From positions 1-56,504 of the forward strand of contig JACQZR010000226.1 in assembly GCA_016213775.1 (NCBI GenBank): a DNA stretch of 56,504 nucleotides. Reading direction: 5' to 3'. Positions 26,302 through 34,170 of the stretch are shown piece by piece. This stretch comes from Acidobacteriota bacterium (lineage in GTDB: Bacteria; Acidobacteriota; Terriglobia; Bryobacterales; Bryobacteraceae). The translations under genes and the position numbers were made by a program. Position 1 is the stretch's first letter. Each line of letters opens with the position of its first letter. A model generated the notes under the pieces. That model worked only from the letters and a program-made list of their open reading frames with translations, was not told the origin of the DNA and did no database searches.

Positions 26302-27057
26302 ATGCCTAACTATACGGAACTTGCTGAATCTCTGGCGAAATCCCTGGAACTGACGACCGCTGCGATCGCGGTGCGGTTTGCCGGAGTGGATGATGCCACT
26401 CCGATGCACGCGGGGGCGGCGCCGGCCGGGTGCCAGTTCTGGGAACGCGGGGCGACGGCGACGTTCGCCACGACAGCGGCGGATCATGCGCTTTGCTCGA
26501 TCGGGGTGCACACGCACAACCTGGAACCGACACCGGCGCAGCAGAAAGACTTGATGGACACGCTGCGGGTGTTGGGGGAGTTGACATATGTCCGGGCAGA
26601 CGACGTCCCGCAGATTCCGGTGCTGCGCGAGCGGCCGGCGAAGGTGGTGTACGGGCCTTTGGCGGATGCGGAGGTGGCACCGGATGTCGTGCTGTTGTTC
26701 GTGAGGGCGGATCAGACGCTGGTGTTGTCGGAGGCGACGCAGCAGTTGGAAGGGCGGAATGCGCCGGCAATGGGGCGACCGGCTTGCGCGATCGTACCGC
26801 AAGCAGTGAATACGCAGGGGGCAGCGTTGAGCCTGGGTTGTTGCGGGGCTCGGGCCTACCTGGATGTGTTTACGCCGGACGTGGCGATTTTTGCAATCCC
26901 GGGGGCGCGGTTGGAGGCTTACGCGGAGAGGATCGGGAAACTGGCTGCGGCGAACGCGATGCTTGGGCGCTTCCATGCGTCGCGGCGGGCGGCGGTGGAA
27001 GCGGGGGAGAGGCCGGCGATTGAGGAGTCGCTGGCGGCGTTCCAGGCCGCGGGGTGA
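26302..27057 (+). CDS. DUF169 family protein
   Basis: A 251-residue DUF169 protein. It shows the family's AIAVRF opening, CQFWERG with the conserved Cys, HALCSIGVHTHN, VVYGPL and SLGCCGARAYL with paired Cys, and a C-terminal helix. Function unknown; the conserved cysteines suggest metal or redox chemistry. It starts at ATG 26302 and converges with fabH, the stop codons lying nine bases apart. Confidence 0.85.
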   Translation: MPNYTELAESLAKSLELTTAAIAVRFAGVDDATPMHAGAAPAGCQFWERGATATFATTAADHALCSIGVHTHNLEPTPAQQKDLMDTLRVLGELTYVRADDVPQIPVLRERPAKVVYGPLADAEVAPDVVLLFVRADQTLVLSEATQQLEGRNAPAMGRPACAIVPQAVNTQGAALSLGCCGARAYLDVFTPDVAIFAIPGARLEAYAERIGKLAAANAMLGRFHASRRAAVEAGERPAIEESLAAFQAAG

Positions 27058-27066
27058 TGTTTCCGG

Positions 27067-28083
27067 TTAGACGGGCGGACCGTTGGGGGAGTCCATTTGC
27101 CAGCGCCAGAGGTTGGCGCCGACGGTGAAACCCGCGCCGACGGCGGCGAACAGGACGATATCCCCCTTCCTGATCTTGCCCTGGGTCCAGGCGTCGCGGG
27201 TCGCGAGGGGGATGGTCGCTCCGGTGGTGTTCCCGTAGCGGTTGATGTTGATGAGCACCTTCTCGGGGGGTATGCCGAGGCGATCGGCGGCGGCGGTGAT
27301 GATGCGCCGGTTGGCCTGATGGGGGATCAGCATGGCGATGTCATTGATGGTGAGGTTGTGTTTGGCGAGAAGATCACGACTCACTTCGTACATTTTCCGG
27401 ACGGCGTATTTGAAGACCTGCTGGCCTTCCTGATGGACGGAGTGCATGTCCTGGTCGATGGTGTCATGACTGGCGGGCATGCGGCTGCCGCCGGCGGGCA
27501 TTCTGAGGAAGTCGCCGCCAGAGCCGTCGATTTCGTTGAGGTGTCCGAGGAAGCCGGCTTCGGCGGGATCGTCGGTGGCTTCGACAAGCACGGCGCCGGC
27601 TGCATCCCCAAACAGGACACAGGTGGCACGATCCTTGTAGTTGAGAATTCGGGACATGGTGTCGGCGCCGATGACGAGGACGCGCTTGTGGGTGCCGCCC
27701 ATAATGAAGTGGGCAGCGGTGGTGAGACCGAAGACGAAGCCGGAACAGGCGGCGATGAGATCGAAGCCCCAGGCGCCGCGAGCACCGATGCGGTTCTGCA
27801 CCAGGCATGCCGTGGCGGGGAAAAGCATGTCGGGGGTGACGGTGCACACGAGGACGGCATCGACGGTATTGGCGGGGATGCCGCGTTGTTCCAGGACGAT
27901 GCGGGCGGCCTCGACGGCCATGTCGGAAGTGGCAACATCCTTGGGGGCGATGTGGCGCTGCTCGATGCCAGTGCGTTCAACGATCCAATCATGGCTGGTA
28001 TCGACAATACGTTCGAGATCCTGGTTGGTCATGACCCCGGAAGGAACGTAACAACCGAGGGCCGAAATCTTTGCGTGCGGCAA
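27067..28083 (-). CDS. fabH: 3-oxoacyl-[acyl-carrier-protein] synthase III (KAS III)
   Basis: A 338-residue FabH with the full triad: Cys113 in DLIAACSGF, His255 in IPHQANRR and Asn285 in NRYGNTTGA. It starts fatty-acid synthesis by condensing acetyl-CoA with malonyl-ACP. The start is TTG 28083, supported by AGGAG eight bases upstream. Alone here, outside a fab cluster, so it could serve a specialised acyl chain rather than bulk fatty-acid synthesis. Confidence 0.94.
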   Translation of the reverse strand: MPHAKISALGCYVPSGVMTNQDLERIVDTSHDWIVERTGIEQRHIAPKDVATSDMAVEAARIVLEQRGIPANTVDAVLVCTVTPDMLFPATACLVQNRIGARGAWGFDLIAACSGFVFGLTTAAHFIMGGTHKRVLVIGADTMSRILNYKDRATCVLFGDAAGAVLVEATDDPAEAGFLGHLNEIDGSGGDFLRMPAGGSRMPASHDTIDQDMHSVHQEGQQVFKYAVRKMYEVSRDLLAKHNLTINDIAMLIPHQANRRIITAAADRLGIPPEKVLININRYGNTTGATIPLATRDAWTQGKIRKGDIVLFAAVGAGFTVGANLWRWQMDSPNGPPV

Positions 28084-28182
28084 AAGCTGTCTCCTGTTTC
28101 ATCCGGGTAGTCCGGCACGTCATCTGGTTCGGCGTGCAGCCCGGTGAATTGCTGTAACTCTCTATGGTACATTCGGGAGCGA

Positions 28183-28938
28183 ATGCAAGGAAACCTTTCC
28201 GCAGCGACTGGCATCGCATGCGCAGCGACTGGTGTCGCACCCACAGCGGAGAGTCTGATCGCGGGGGTTTTCCGGCAACTGCGTCCGCGGACGCCGATTC
28301 CGGAAATCCGGGTGGAATTCCGGGATTTCGCGGGGATCACGAGCACGGTGGAGTGGAAAGGCGGGGTGCTGCGGATGCAGATTTCGGATGTGCTGGCGCA
28401 GGCGCCGGCGGACGTGATCGAGGCGCTGGGATTCATCCTGATGGGGAAGATGCTGAAGAAGCCGGTGGCGGCGCGGTTCCGGGACCGGTACCGGCGGTAT
28501 CTGAACCGGCGGGATGTGGTGGAGGCGGCAGAGAAGACAAGGCGGAGCCGTGGACGGAAACAGCTCCAGCCGGCCCAGGGGCGGCACTTCGATCTGAAGG
28601 GTCTCTTTGAGGAGTTGAATTTCCGGTATTTTCACGGATTGATGTCGAGGCCGGAACTCGGGTGGACGCCGCGGGAGTCACGGACGATTCTCGGGCATTA
28701 CGATCCGGCGCATCATGCGATTGTGATCAGCCGGACGCTGGACCGCGCGGATGTGCCGAAGGAAGTTGTGGCGTACGTGCTGTATCACGAGATGCTGCAT
28801 TTACGGTATCCGGTGAAGCGGGCGGCGGGGCGGAGGTGCGTTCATACGGAGGAATTCCGGAAAGCCGAGGAGATGTTTGAGGGGTTCAAGGGAGCCGAAC
28901 GCTGGATTAAGCGGGTATTTGGAGGAAGGGATCAATGA
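28183..28938 (+). CDS. SprT-like / M48-type zinc metalloprotease
   Basis: A 251-residue protein with an HExxH zinc motif in VLYHEMLHL (about residue 202), then a later His in CVHTEEFRKAE that would be the third ligand. The region FEELNFRYFHGLMSRPELGWTP matches the SprT-like fold entrance. The N-terminal 100 residues are conserved-looking but unassigned. No signal peptide, so cytosolic. Start ATG 28183 has a GGGAG ribosome site at 28176; an upstream GTG adds 13 Cys-rich residues and is unlikely. Confidence 0.75.
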   Translation: MQGNLSAATGIACAATGVAPTAESLIAGVFRQLRPRTPIPEIRVEFRDFAGITSTVEWKGGVLRMQISDVLAQAPADVIEALGFILMGKMLKKPVAARFRDRYRRYLNRRDVVEAAEKTRRSRGRKQLQPAQGRHFDLKGLFEELNFRYFHGLMSRPELGWTPRESRTILGHYDPAHHAIVISRTLDRADVPKEVVAYVLYHEMLHLRYPVKRAAGRRCVHTEEFRKAEEMFEGFKGAERWIKRVFGGRDQ

Positions 28939-28993
28939 AAGGCAAAGGCCCAGCAGAGGAAGCCGGGCCCGGGTTCATATTCGTTGTTGCGAG

Positions 28994-29536
28994 TTAAGCG
29001 GCTGAAGGGGCGATGGCAGGCATGGCAACCTGCAACTGGGCGACCTGTTCGCGAAGCTGGCGGATGGCTTCGGTGACACTGGAAGTGTCGAGGCCGTCGA
29101 ATCCGAGGCGGAACAGGAAGAGGCGATAACGGACCTGTACCAAGCGCACGGAGAACAACATGCGCTGTTGGAGGAGGGAGCGGGTGACCATGGGGTTGTC
29201 GATTCCGCTCTGAACGACGAGGTGGCGAAGCTGGCTATGAAGACGATGGAATTCCAGTTGGACGCTACCCAGGTAAGCACTGAAGAGGGAGGCGCGCTGA
29301 GCACGGAGACGAGTCAGCATTTCGGGGTGAAAGCCCGGTTGACGTTGGAGGAATTCGAAATCCTCTGAAGCCAGCAGGCGCTGCATGGGAGCGAGATTGA
29401 GAGAAGAGGCCGAAGTTGCGACGACATTGGGGGTACCGGGACCAGGCCGCAACATACGGTGAAAGATGTAAGCCGAGATGGCGAGCAAAACTACAAGGAC
29501 GCCACCGGCGACAAAGACCAAGGCCGAGTTTTCCAT
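28994..29536 (-). CDS. Membrane-anchored protein of unknown function
   Basis: A 180-residue protein with one N-terminal membrane segment (FVAGGVLVVLLAISAYIF, residues 8-25) and a helical, charged cytoplasmic or periplasmic part rich in Arg/Gln/Leu (RLRAQRASLFSAYLGSVQLE). Ends in an Ala/Pro-rich tail. No family recognised. Convergent with the SprT-like gene and 92 bases downstream of the next membrane protein gene on the same strand, with which it may be co-transcribed. Confidence 0.6.
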   Translation of the reverse strand: MENSALVFVAGGVLVVLLAISAYIFHRMLRPGPGTPNVVATSASSLNLAPMQRLLASEDFEFLQRQPGFHPEMLTRLRAQRASLFSAYLGSVQLEFHRLHSQLRHLVVQSGIDNPMVTRSLLQQRMLFSVRLVQVRYRLFLFRLGFDGLDTSSVTEAIRQLREQVAQLQVAMPAIAPSAA

Positions 29537-29628
29537 ATAATCTTCCGTTCCAGGATATCCGAAGCTTGCGTGGAATGCAATCGGGTTTTCGCGATTTGAC
29601 AAAAGGAATTCACGTATTCCAGTTGGGA

Positions 29629-30414
29629 TTACCGCTGACCCGCGCGGGCGAGAGCGGAGTTGATGCCTTCCAACTGAGTGAGCAGTTTTTCCTGATCGCC
29701 GGGATTCCAGCGGTGGCCAACCACCACGTCTACATGCTCTCCAGAGGGCTTCAGCAGGACGGCCCAGGTCACAACCAGGAGGCCCGATAAGCCGAGCCAG
29801 GCGACATCGACAAGTGCATATTGCTGCCGGGTGACGTAGGCGCGGATGAGAGTCGACAGTGCTTTGCAGAGGAAGTAGGTTGTGAAGAGAAAAAAGTGGA
29901 CGACGACATTGCGCGGGAGCCGGATCGGGTACCAGGTGAGGACTAGGGTACCCAGGAGGATGGAAGCGGTAAGAGCGATGTAGACACTTCGCTCGGCGGC
30001 GAAGAAGAGCGGGAGACGCCACTGGGGTCCCAGTTTGGCGGCAGCGGTTGCCTGGAGGTAGAAGAGAAGGGACCCGCCGACGGCGCAGACGATAACGATT
30101 CCGAGCAGTGCCCAGCGGCTGACGGTGCGAATGGCTGGATATTGCCGGAGGACGAGTGAAAACAGCTCGGCAATGACGAGACCCATGAGAAACGCAACGA
30201 CAGCCTGAGTAAACATGTAGAAGTAGGCGTAGACGTCGCGTGGGAGGGTGACGGCACGGAGAAAGAGGTCACGGGCAATTGTGAAGCAGAGGAAGGCGAA
30301 GAAGGATCTATAGACGACGGCCAATCCTGAGAACCAAAGGCGGACCGCAAGGACGACGGTAGCAATCGAGCCGAATATCCAGAAGGCCTGGGTGATGGCT
30401 TGTAGATTGTCCAT
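29629..30414 (-). CDS. Seven-helix integral membrane protein, unknown function
   Basis: A 261-residue protein with about seven hydrophobic segments (for example FGSIATVVLAVRLWFSGLAVV, ALLGIVIVCAVGGSLLFYL-like and YIALTASILLGTLVLTW). The C-terminal polar tail (VVVGHRWNPGDQEKLLTQL) is probably cytoplasmic. I do not recognise a family. Start ATG 30414 follows GGAGAG; an upstream in-frame start adds 16 residues. Confidence 0.6.
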   Translation of the reverse strand: MDNLQAITQAFWIFGSIATVVLAVRLWFSGLAVVYRSFFAFLCFTIARDLFLRAVTLPRDVYAYFYMFTQAVVAFLMGLVIAELFSLVLRQYPAIRTVSRWALLGIVIVCAVGGSLLFYLQATAAAKLGPQWRLPLFFAAERSVYIALTASILLGTLVLTWYPIRLPRNVVVHFFLFTTYFLCKALSTLIRAYVTRQQYALVDVAWLGLSGLLVVTWAVLLKPSGEHVDVVVGHRWNPGDQEKLLTQLEGINSALARAGQR

Positions 30415-30521
30415 ATCGCGGACCGGTCTCTCCACTTGAGATGCCAGGAATCCTGACACCACCTACATTGCAGTATATCATCAGCTTCGTGCCATTTTTT
30501 CAACAAATTGCAAGGCAGGGC

Positions 30522-30558
30522 AAAAGAAAAATGCGGCAGGGGAACAGACCCTGCCGCA
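30522..30558 (-). terminator. Rho-independent terminator, minus strand
   Basis: A perfect 10-base stem (TGCGGCAGGG at 30532-30541 with CCCTGCCGCA at 30549-30558) and a 7-base loop, followed on the minus strand by TTTTTCTTTT. It lies 114 bases downstream of the small secreted peptide gene and stops that transcript before the membrane protein gene. Between gene and terminator an 11-base direct repeat ACTGCAACGGT occurs at 30572-30582 and 30605-30615. Confidence 0.85.
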
Positions 30559-30671
30559 CGTTTCAAAATCGACTGCAACGGTACACGTCCTCGATTGCGA
30601 TTGCACTGCAACGGTTGACAACGAGGGGGGGGACGCCGCCTCTGTCGACGAGACGTGTGGGCAACCGAGAG

Positions 30672-30812
30672 CTAATTGCCGCCGCCGCTGCCAGAGGGGG
30701 GAGGAGCAGGATCGTCGCAGGGGAGGCATTCCGGCATGGGAATATCAATGGCGCTGATGGTGGACACGCCGACCATGAGAAGGCCGAGAGCGAGGACGAG
30801 ACGTTTGAGCAT
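30672..30812 (-). CDS. Small secreted peptide (46 residues)
   Basis: A 46-codon gene: ATG 30812 to TAG 30672. Residues 1-21 form a complete signal peptide (MLKRLVLALGLLMVGVSTIS then Ala). The mature part is about 25 residues, IDIPMPECLPCDDPAPPPSG and a short Ser/Gly tail, with a CLPC cysteine pair. A GGAG ribosome site lies eight bases before the start, and a strong terminator follows downstream. No family is recognised; the features look like a released peptide (signal, bacteriocin-like or thiol-redox). A palindrome shared with the XRE-regulator region lies 100 bases upstream. Confidence 0.7.
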   Translation of the reverse strand: MLKRLVLALGLLMVGVSTISAIDIPMPECLPCDDPAPPPSGSGGGN

Positions 30813-30911
30813 TAGGATGATCTCCGCTTACGAAAGTGTTCCGGATGTATCCGGTTTGGGTTCGATTTGATGATAGTCGTTTTCATTCGATTTGCATCAC
30901 GAGGAGCAAAG

Positions 30912-30931
30912 GTTTTCGGAATTCAGAACAA
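30912..30931. promoter_or_regulatory. Probable operator, second copy of the XRE-linked palindrome
   Basis: GTTTTCGGAATTCAGAACAA matches the perfect palindrome at 32370-32389 in 16 of 20 positions, including the whole right arm TCAGAACAA. It sits between two divergent genes: 100 bases upstream of the secreted peptide start and 87 bases upstream of the 159-residue protein start. Confidence 0.55.
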
Positions 30932-31017
30932 GTCTGGGAATAGGTAAGGGGCTAGGTGGGCTAGTCCACCTCACCGGAACGTGTGCTGGTATACTGGGAT
31001 TCGCTTAGACTGACCGA

Positions 31018-31497
31018 GTGCTAGGGACACCCTTTGTCGTGAAGTGGAGTGAATCGAAATCGAAATCCCCGGCCGAGGCGGCCCGGGATCTCTGGCGTCA
31101 CACGCTCTCACAGATTCCGACGCTCTTCGGGAGGCTGGTGTACCTGGCATCGCTAAGGGATGTGAACACGGGCCAGTACGTGCATCACGGACTATCGACG
31201 GTGTTTGGACCGGACGTGGCCAACGCGGCGATGCGCAAGAGTCATGAAGAGGTGTTCGCGGAGTGGCTCGGTTACGGGCTGGAGGCGCAGCGCAGCGATC
31301 TGGAGTTTTACGTATCGGGGTTGGAGCCGCAGCGCAAGACCGTAGTGGAGAACTGGACGAAGCTGGAGCCTTTCCGGGCGCTGCCGCCGGAGACGGCACG
31401 GATGGTGGAGAAAGACCTGTTCTACTCGGATCTGGAGATGGTTCTCAGCCTGTTGAGGAACGAGCTCGGCGTTTCCTGGAATGGTCCAGGCGCATAG
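31018..31497 (+). CDS. Conserved-looking protein of unknown function (159 residues)
   Basis: Soluble, mostly helical protein with no signal peptide and no family I recognise (SPAEAARDLWRHTLSQIPTL near the start, then FGRLVYLASLRDVNTGQYVH; SDLEMVLSLLRNELGVSW near the end). Start is GTG 31018. A good -10 element TATACT lies at 30990-30995, though no clear -35 is visible. Its last 53 bases overlap the convergent XRE-regulator gene, so antisense overlap of the two messages is likely. Confidence 0.65.
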   Translation: MLGTPFVVKWSESKSKSPAEAARDLWRHTLSQIPTLFGRLVYLASLRDVNTGQYVHHGLSTVFGPDVANAAMRKSHEEVFAEWLGYGLEAQRSDLEFYVSGLEPQRKTVVENWTKLEPFRALPPETARMVEKDLFYSDLEMVLSLLRNELGVSWNGPGA

Positions 31498-32239
31498 CGA
31501 CACCGACAACCTGGCCAATGACATCGGCTTGGCCGCGCTCAAAGAAGACGGGATTGCTGAGCGCGGCGGGATGGGGCTGCATGACGATCTGGCCGGACTC
31601 GGAGAGATGGCACCAGCCGCAGAAGTATCCCTCCTCTGTTTCCAGGAAGTAGATGGGTCGATCATATTCATTGCTCCAACCGGTGTTGAGGATGCGCCGT
31701 TTGGTTTCGTCGATGAGGACAAGGGCGCCTGGCTGGAGGATGGGGTACATGAACCAGTCGTCGGTTCCGACGTAACCGTAGCGATGGTCTTCCAAATCGA
31801 GGTTATCGAGGAGCATGAGGGGGAGTTTGCCCCAGCGTTGAATCATGCGGCTGAGGTAAGTGGTTTTGCGAAGGTCGAGGCCGGGGTCGAGGGCAAGCGG
31901 GACAGTAACGGAACCGGCGCCGCTGGGCGGATTGTATTCGATGAGGTGGGTTTTTTCGATGTCGATGCGGGCGGAATCGGAAGGGAGCTCGGTGACTTTG
32001 ACCCCATACCAGCTCATGACTTCGATGGGGTCAAGGCGGTAGATTGCGCAGAGGGAATAGAGGCGGTAGAGGGTGGGGACGACGCCCTTGTTTTCGATGT
32101 CGGCGAGGCGGCTGAGACCGAGCGCAAACTCATCGTTCTGATGGTGATCCGCAATCTTATTGCTCGCTTCCTCCACGTCTCTGTAGCGTAGATCAAGGCG
32201 TTCGCGGACCTTCTTCAGCTTCTGACCTGCATCCTCCAT
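31445..32239 (-). CDS. XRE-family regulator with S24-like C-terminal domain
   Basis: A 264-residue protein. The N-terminal part (KLKKVRERLDLRYRDVEEAS, then SRLADIENKGVVPTLYRLYSL) is an XRE/Cro-type helix-turn-helix. The C-terminal part (about residues 160-250) has a LexA/S24 layout with WFMYPILQPGALVLID. The catalytic Ser of S24 proteases, expected just before Met-x-Pro, is Phe here, so self-cleavage is unlikely and the domain is probably a sensor or dimerisation unit. Start ATG 32239 is chosen because the helix-turn-helix begins there. Divergent from ubiX across a palindromic operator. Confidence 0.8.
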   Translation of the reverse strand: MEDAGQKLKKVRERLDLRYRDVEEASNKIADHHQNDEFALGLSRLADIENKGVVPTLYRLYSLCAIYRLDPIEVMSWYGVKVTELPSDSARIDIEKTHLIEYNPPSGAGSVTVPLALDPGLDLRKTTYLSRMIQRWGKLPLMLLDNLDLEDHRYGYVGTDDWFMYPILQPGALVLIDETKRRILNTGWSNEYDRPIYFLETEEGYFCGWCHLSESGQIVMQPHPAALSNPVFFERGQADVIGQVVGVAMRLDHSRKRRARSSTG

Positions 32240-32369
32240 GCTATGATGCTCTGCCGAGCGGTCTTGCTCGCTCCGTCTGACAGACGAACCGGCTGGATCG
32301 GATAACTGCACGGGTTTGTAAGGGATTATCGCGACCGGGAGCGCGCGGAGCAAGAGCGATTTGCATGCC

Positions 32370-32389
32370 TTGTTCTGATTTCAGAACAA
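32370..32389. promoter_or_regulatory. Perfect 9-bp-arm palindrome, probable operator
   Basis: TTGTTCTGATTTCAGAACAA has two perfect nine-base arms around TT. It lies 24 bases upstream of the ubiX start and 131 bases upstream of the XRE-regulator start, in the only space between these divergent genes. It is the natural candidate site for the regulator. A related copy is at 30912-30931. Confidence 0.65.
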
Positions 32390-32412
32390 ACGGGTAGTGA
32401 AGGAGGCGAGTT

Positions 32413-32979
32413 TTGCAGATCATTGTGGGGATCTCAGGAGCGAGCGGTTCCATTTACGGGATACGCCTCCTGCAGAGGCTGGGGAAGGTGGATGCGGCGG
32501 AGACGCATCTGGTATTGACCCGGTCGGGAGAGAGGACGGCCTTTCTGGAAACGGGAATGAAGGGTGCGGAGATCCGGGCGCTGGCGAACCATCACTACGC
32601 AGTGGAAGACATCGGGAGCCGGCTGGCGAGCGGATCGCACGTGGTGGATGCGATGGTGATTGCGCCGTGCTCGATTCATACACTCTCGGCGATCGCTCAC
32701 GGGATCAGTTCCAATCTGCTCGTGAGGGCGGCGGATGTGACTTTGAAAGAGCGGCGAAAGCTGATTCTCATGGTGAGGGAAACTCCGTTTCATTTGGGCC
32801 ACTTGCGATCGATGACAGCAGTGACGGAGATGGGAGCTATTGTAGCGCCTCCGATACCGGGGTTCTACCACAATCCGCAAAGTGTCATGGAGATCGTGGA
32901 CTTTAGCGTGGACCGGGTGTTGGATCTGATCGGGATGCCGGCGGCGGAAGCCAAACGTTGGGATGGCGGGCGAGCTTAA
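32413..32979 (+). CDS. ubiX: Flavin prenyltransferase UbiX
   Basis: A 188-residue UbiX flavoprotein (GISGASGSIYGIRLLQRL at the N-terminus, MVIAPCSIHTLSAIAHG, RKLILMVRETPFHLGHL and PGFYHNP), which makes the prenylated FMN cofactor used by UbiD-family decarboxylases. The start is TTG 32413, fixed by a perfect AGGAGG at 32401-32406. No ubiD is nearby, so its partner is elsewhere. A palindromic operator immediately upstream implies repression or activation by the XRE protein. Confidence 0.93.
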   Translation: MQIIVGISGASGSIYGIRLLQRLGKVDAAETHLVLTRSGERTAFLETGMKGAEIRALANHHYAVEDIGSRLASGSHVVDAMVIAPCSIHTLSAIAHGISSNLLVRAADVTLKERRKLILMVRETPFHLGHLRSMTAVTEMGAIVAPPIPGFYHNPQSVMEIVDFSVDRVLDLIGMPAAEAKRWDGGRA

Positions 32980-33000
32980 GCGGGGCGCGTGCGAGGATGG

Positions 33001-33843
33001 ATGAAGATGAAAAAGATACGCACGTCATTTCAAGGCGAACCGGGCGCCTTCAGCCACATGGCAATCCGGAAACTGCTGGGGGAACGGGGAGAGGCGGTGC
33101 CATGCGAACGGTTCGACCAGGTGTTCCGGTCGTTGAGCGAGGGGTCAGTGGATGCGGCGGTGATCCCGATTGAGAACACGCTGCACGGCTCGATTCACGA
33201 GAACTACGATCACCTGTTGCACTTCAAGCTGCCGATACAGGGGGAGACGAACGTACGGATCGTGCACAACCTGATCGCTCCGCCGGGAGTGAGTTGGAAA
33301 CAGGTGCGGAAGGTGTATTCTCACCCGGTGGCGTTGAACCAATGCTTGAATTTCTTTGAGGGGAATCCGCAGTTGGAGCGGGTGACCTTTTACGACACGG
33401 CGGGAAGCGTCAAAATGTTGATGGCGGAGCGGCGGGAGGCGTCAGCCGGGATTGCGTCGGAGATGGCCGCGGCGACGTATGGGGCGCGGATCCTGAAGCG
33501 GTCGATTGAAGATGACCGGCAGAATTTCACGAGGTTTTTTCTGTTGCAGCGGGAGGGGGACAAGCCGGTGCTGGAGCAGACCGGGGAGCGCAAGACGACG
33601 ATTGTGTTCACGCTGCGGAATGTGCCGGGGTCGTTGTTCCGGGCGTTGAGCGTGTTTTCATTACGCGATTTGAACCTGGCGAAGATTGAATCGCGGCCGC
33701 TGCGGGGAAAGCCGTGGGAGTACCTGTTTTATCTGGATGTGTTGATTGGGCAGGACGATGGGCGGATGCAGAAGGCGTTGGGGCATCTGGAAGAGCTGGC
33801 GGACTTTTTGAAGGTGCTGGGCAGCTATCCGCGGGGAAAATGA
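33001..33843 (+). CDS. pheA: Prephenate dehydratase
   Basis: A 280-residue monofunctional enzyme. The catalytic domain has FQGEPGAFSHMA, VIPIENTLHGSIHENYD, YSHPVALNQC and NFTRFFLL with the essential Thr-Arg-Phe. The C-terminal ACT domain has VFTLRNVPGSLFRALSVF and the phenylalanine-binding motif ESRP. It makes phenylpyruvate for phenylalanine, with feedback by Phe. Start ATG 33001 follows GAGG; an upstream GTG at 32989 adds four residues. Same strand as ubiX, 21 bases apart. Confidence 0.95.
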   Translation: MKMKKIRTSFQGEPGAFSHMAIRKLLGERGEAVPCERFDQVFRSLSEGSVDAAVIPIENTLHGSIHENYDHLLHFKLPIQGETNVRIVHNLIAPPGVSWKQVRKVYSHPVALNQCLNFFEGNPQLERVTFYDTAGSVKMLMAERREASAGIASEMAAATYGARILKRSIEDDRQNFTRFFLLQREGDKPVLEQTGERKTTIVFTLRNVPGSLFRALSVFSLRDLNLAKIESRPLRGKPWEYLFYLDVLIGQDDGRMQKALGHLEELADFLKVLGSYPRGK

Positions 33844-34170
33844 AGCGCGGCCAGGCCTGGATTTTCGGGGCGCTGCCGGCCAATGATGAACCCCACATGA
33901 CTCGCCCGTTCGGACCGGTTGCGCCCGATTGATAAAAATGGATTACGGGACTGGTCGTATGCGGAGCCGGCTTGAGGCGTGGCTGGTTTTACGCAAAGAA
34001 GACAGTTTTGTGTTCAAAGCGACCATCCCGTGGTGCCAACAGCTTGTGCGTGATTTCGGAACCGTGATGAACCCCTCACGACCGGCCTTTGGCGCGGCCT
34101 CCCCGATGGCGGAAGGATTTTCGGAGCAACACTGATAGAAGCCGGACAGGGAGAGCTGTAGTAGACTGGC
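33844..34170. other. Gap with no supported gene
   Basis: This 327-base stretch has no frame with convincing protein features. A 30-codon frame begins inside the pheA stop (ATG 33840) but has no homology or composition support. The final 40 bases probably hold the promoter of the sensor kinase gene. Confidence 0.5.

Noticed and set aside
26065-26976. A 303-residue frame opposite the DUF169 gene
   Set aside because: Antisense shadow rich in Arg/Pro/His; the forward DUF169 frame has conserved motifs.
33840-33932. A 30-codon frame starting inside the pheA stop codon
   Set aside because: Overlap ATGA is suggestive, but the peptide has no signal, no composition bias and no independent ribosome site.
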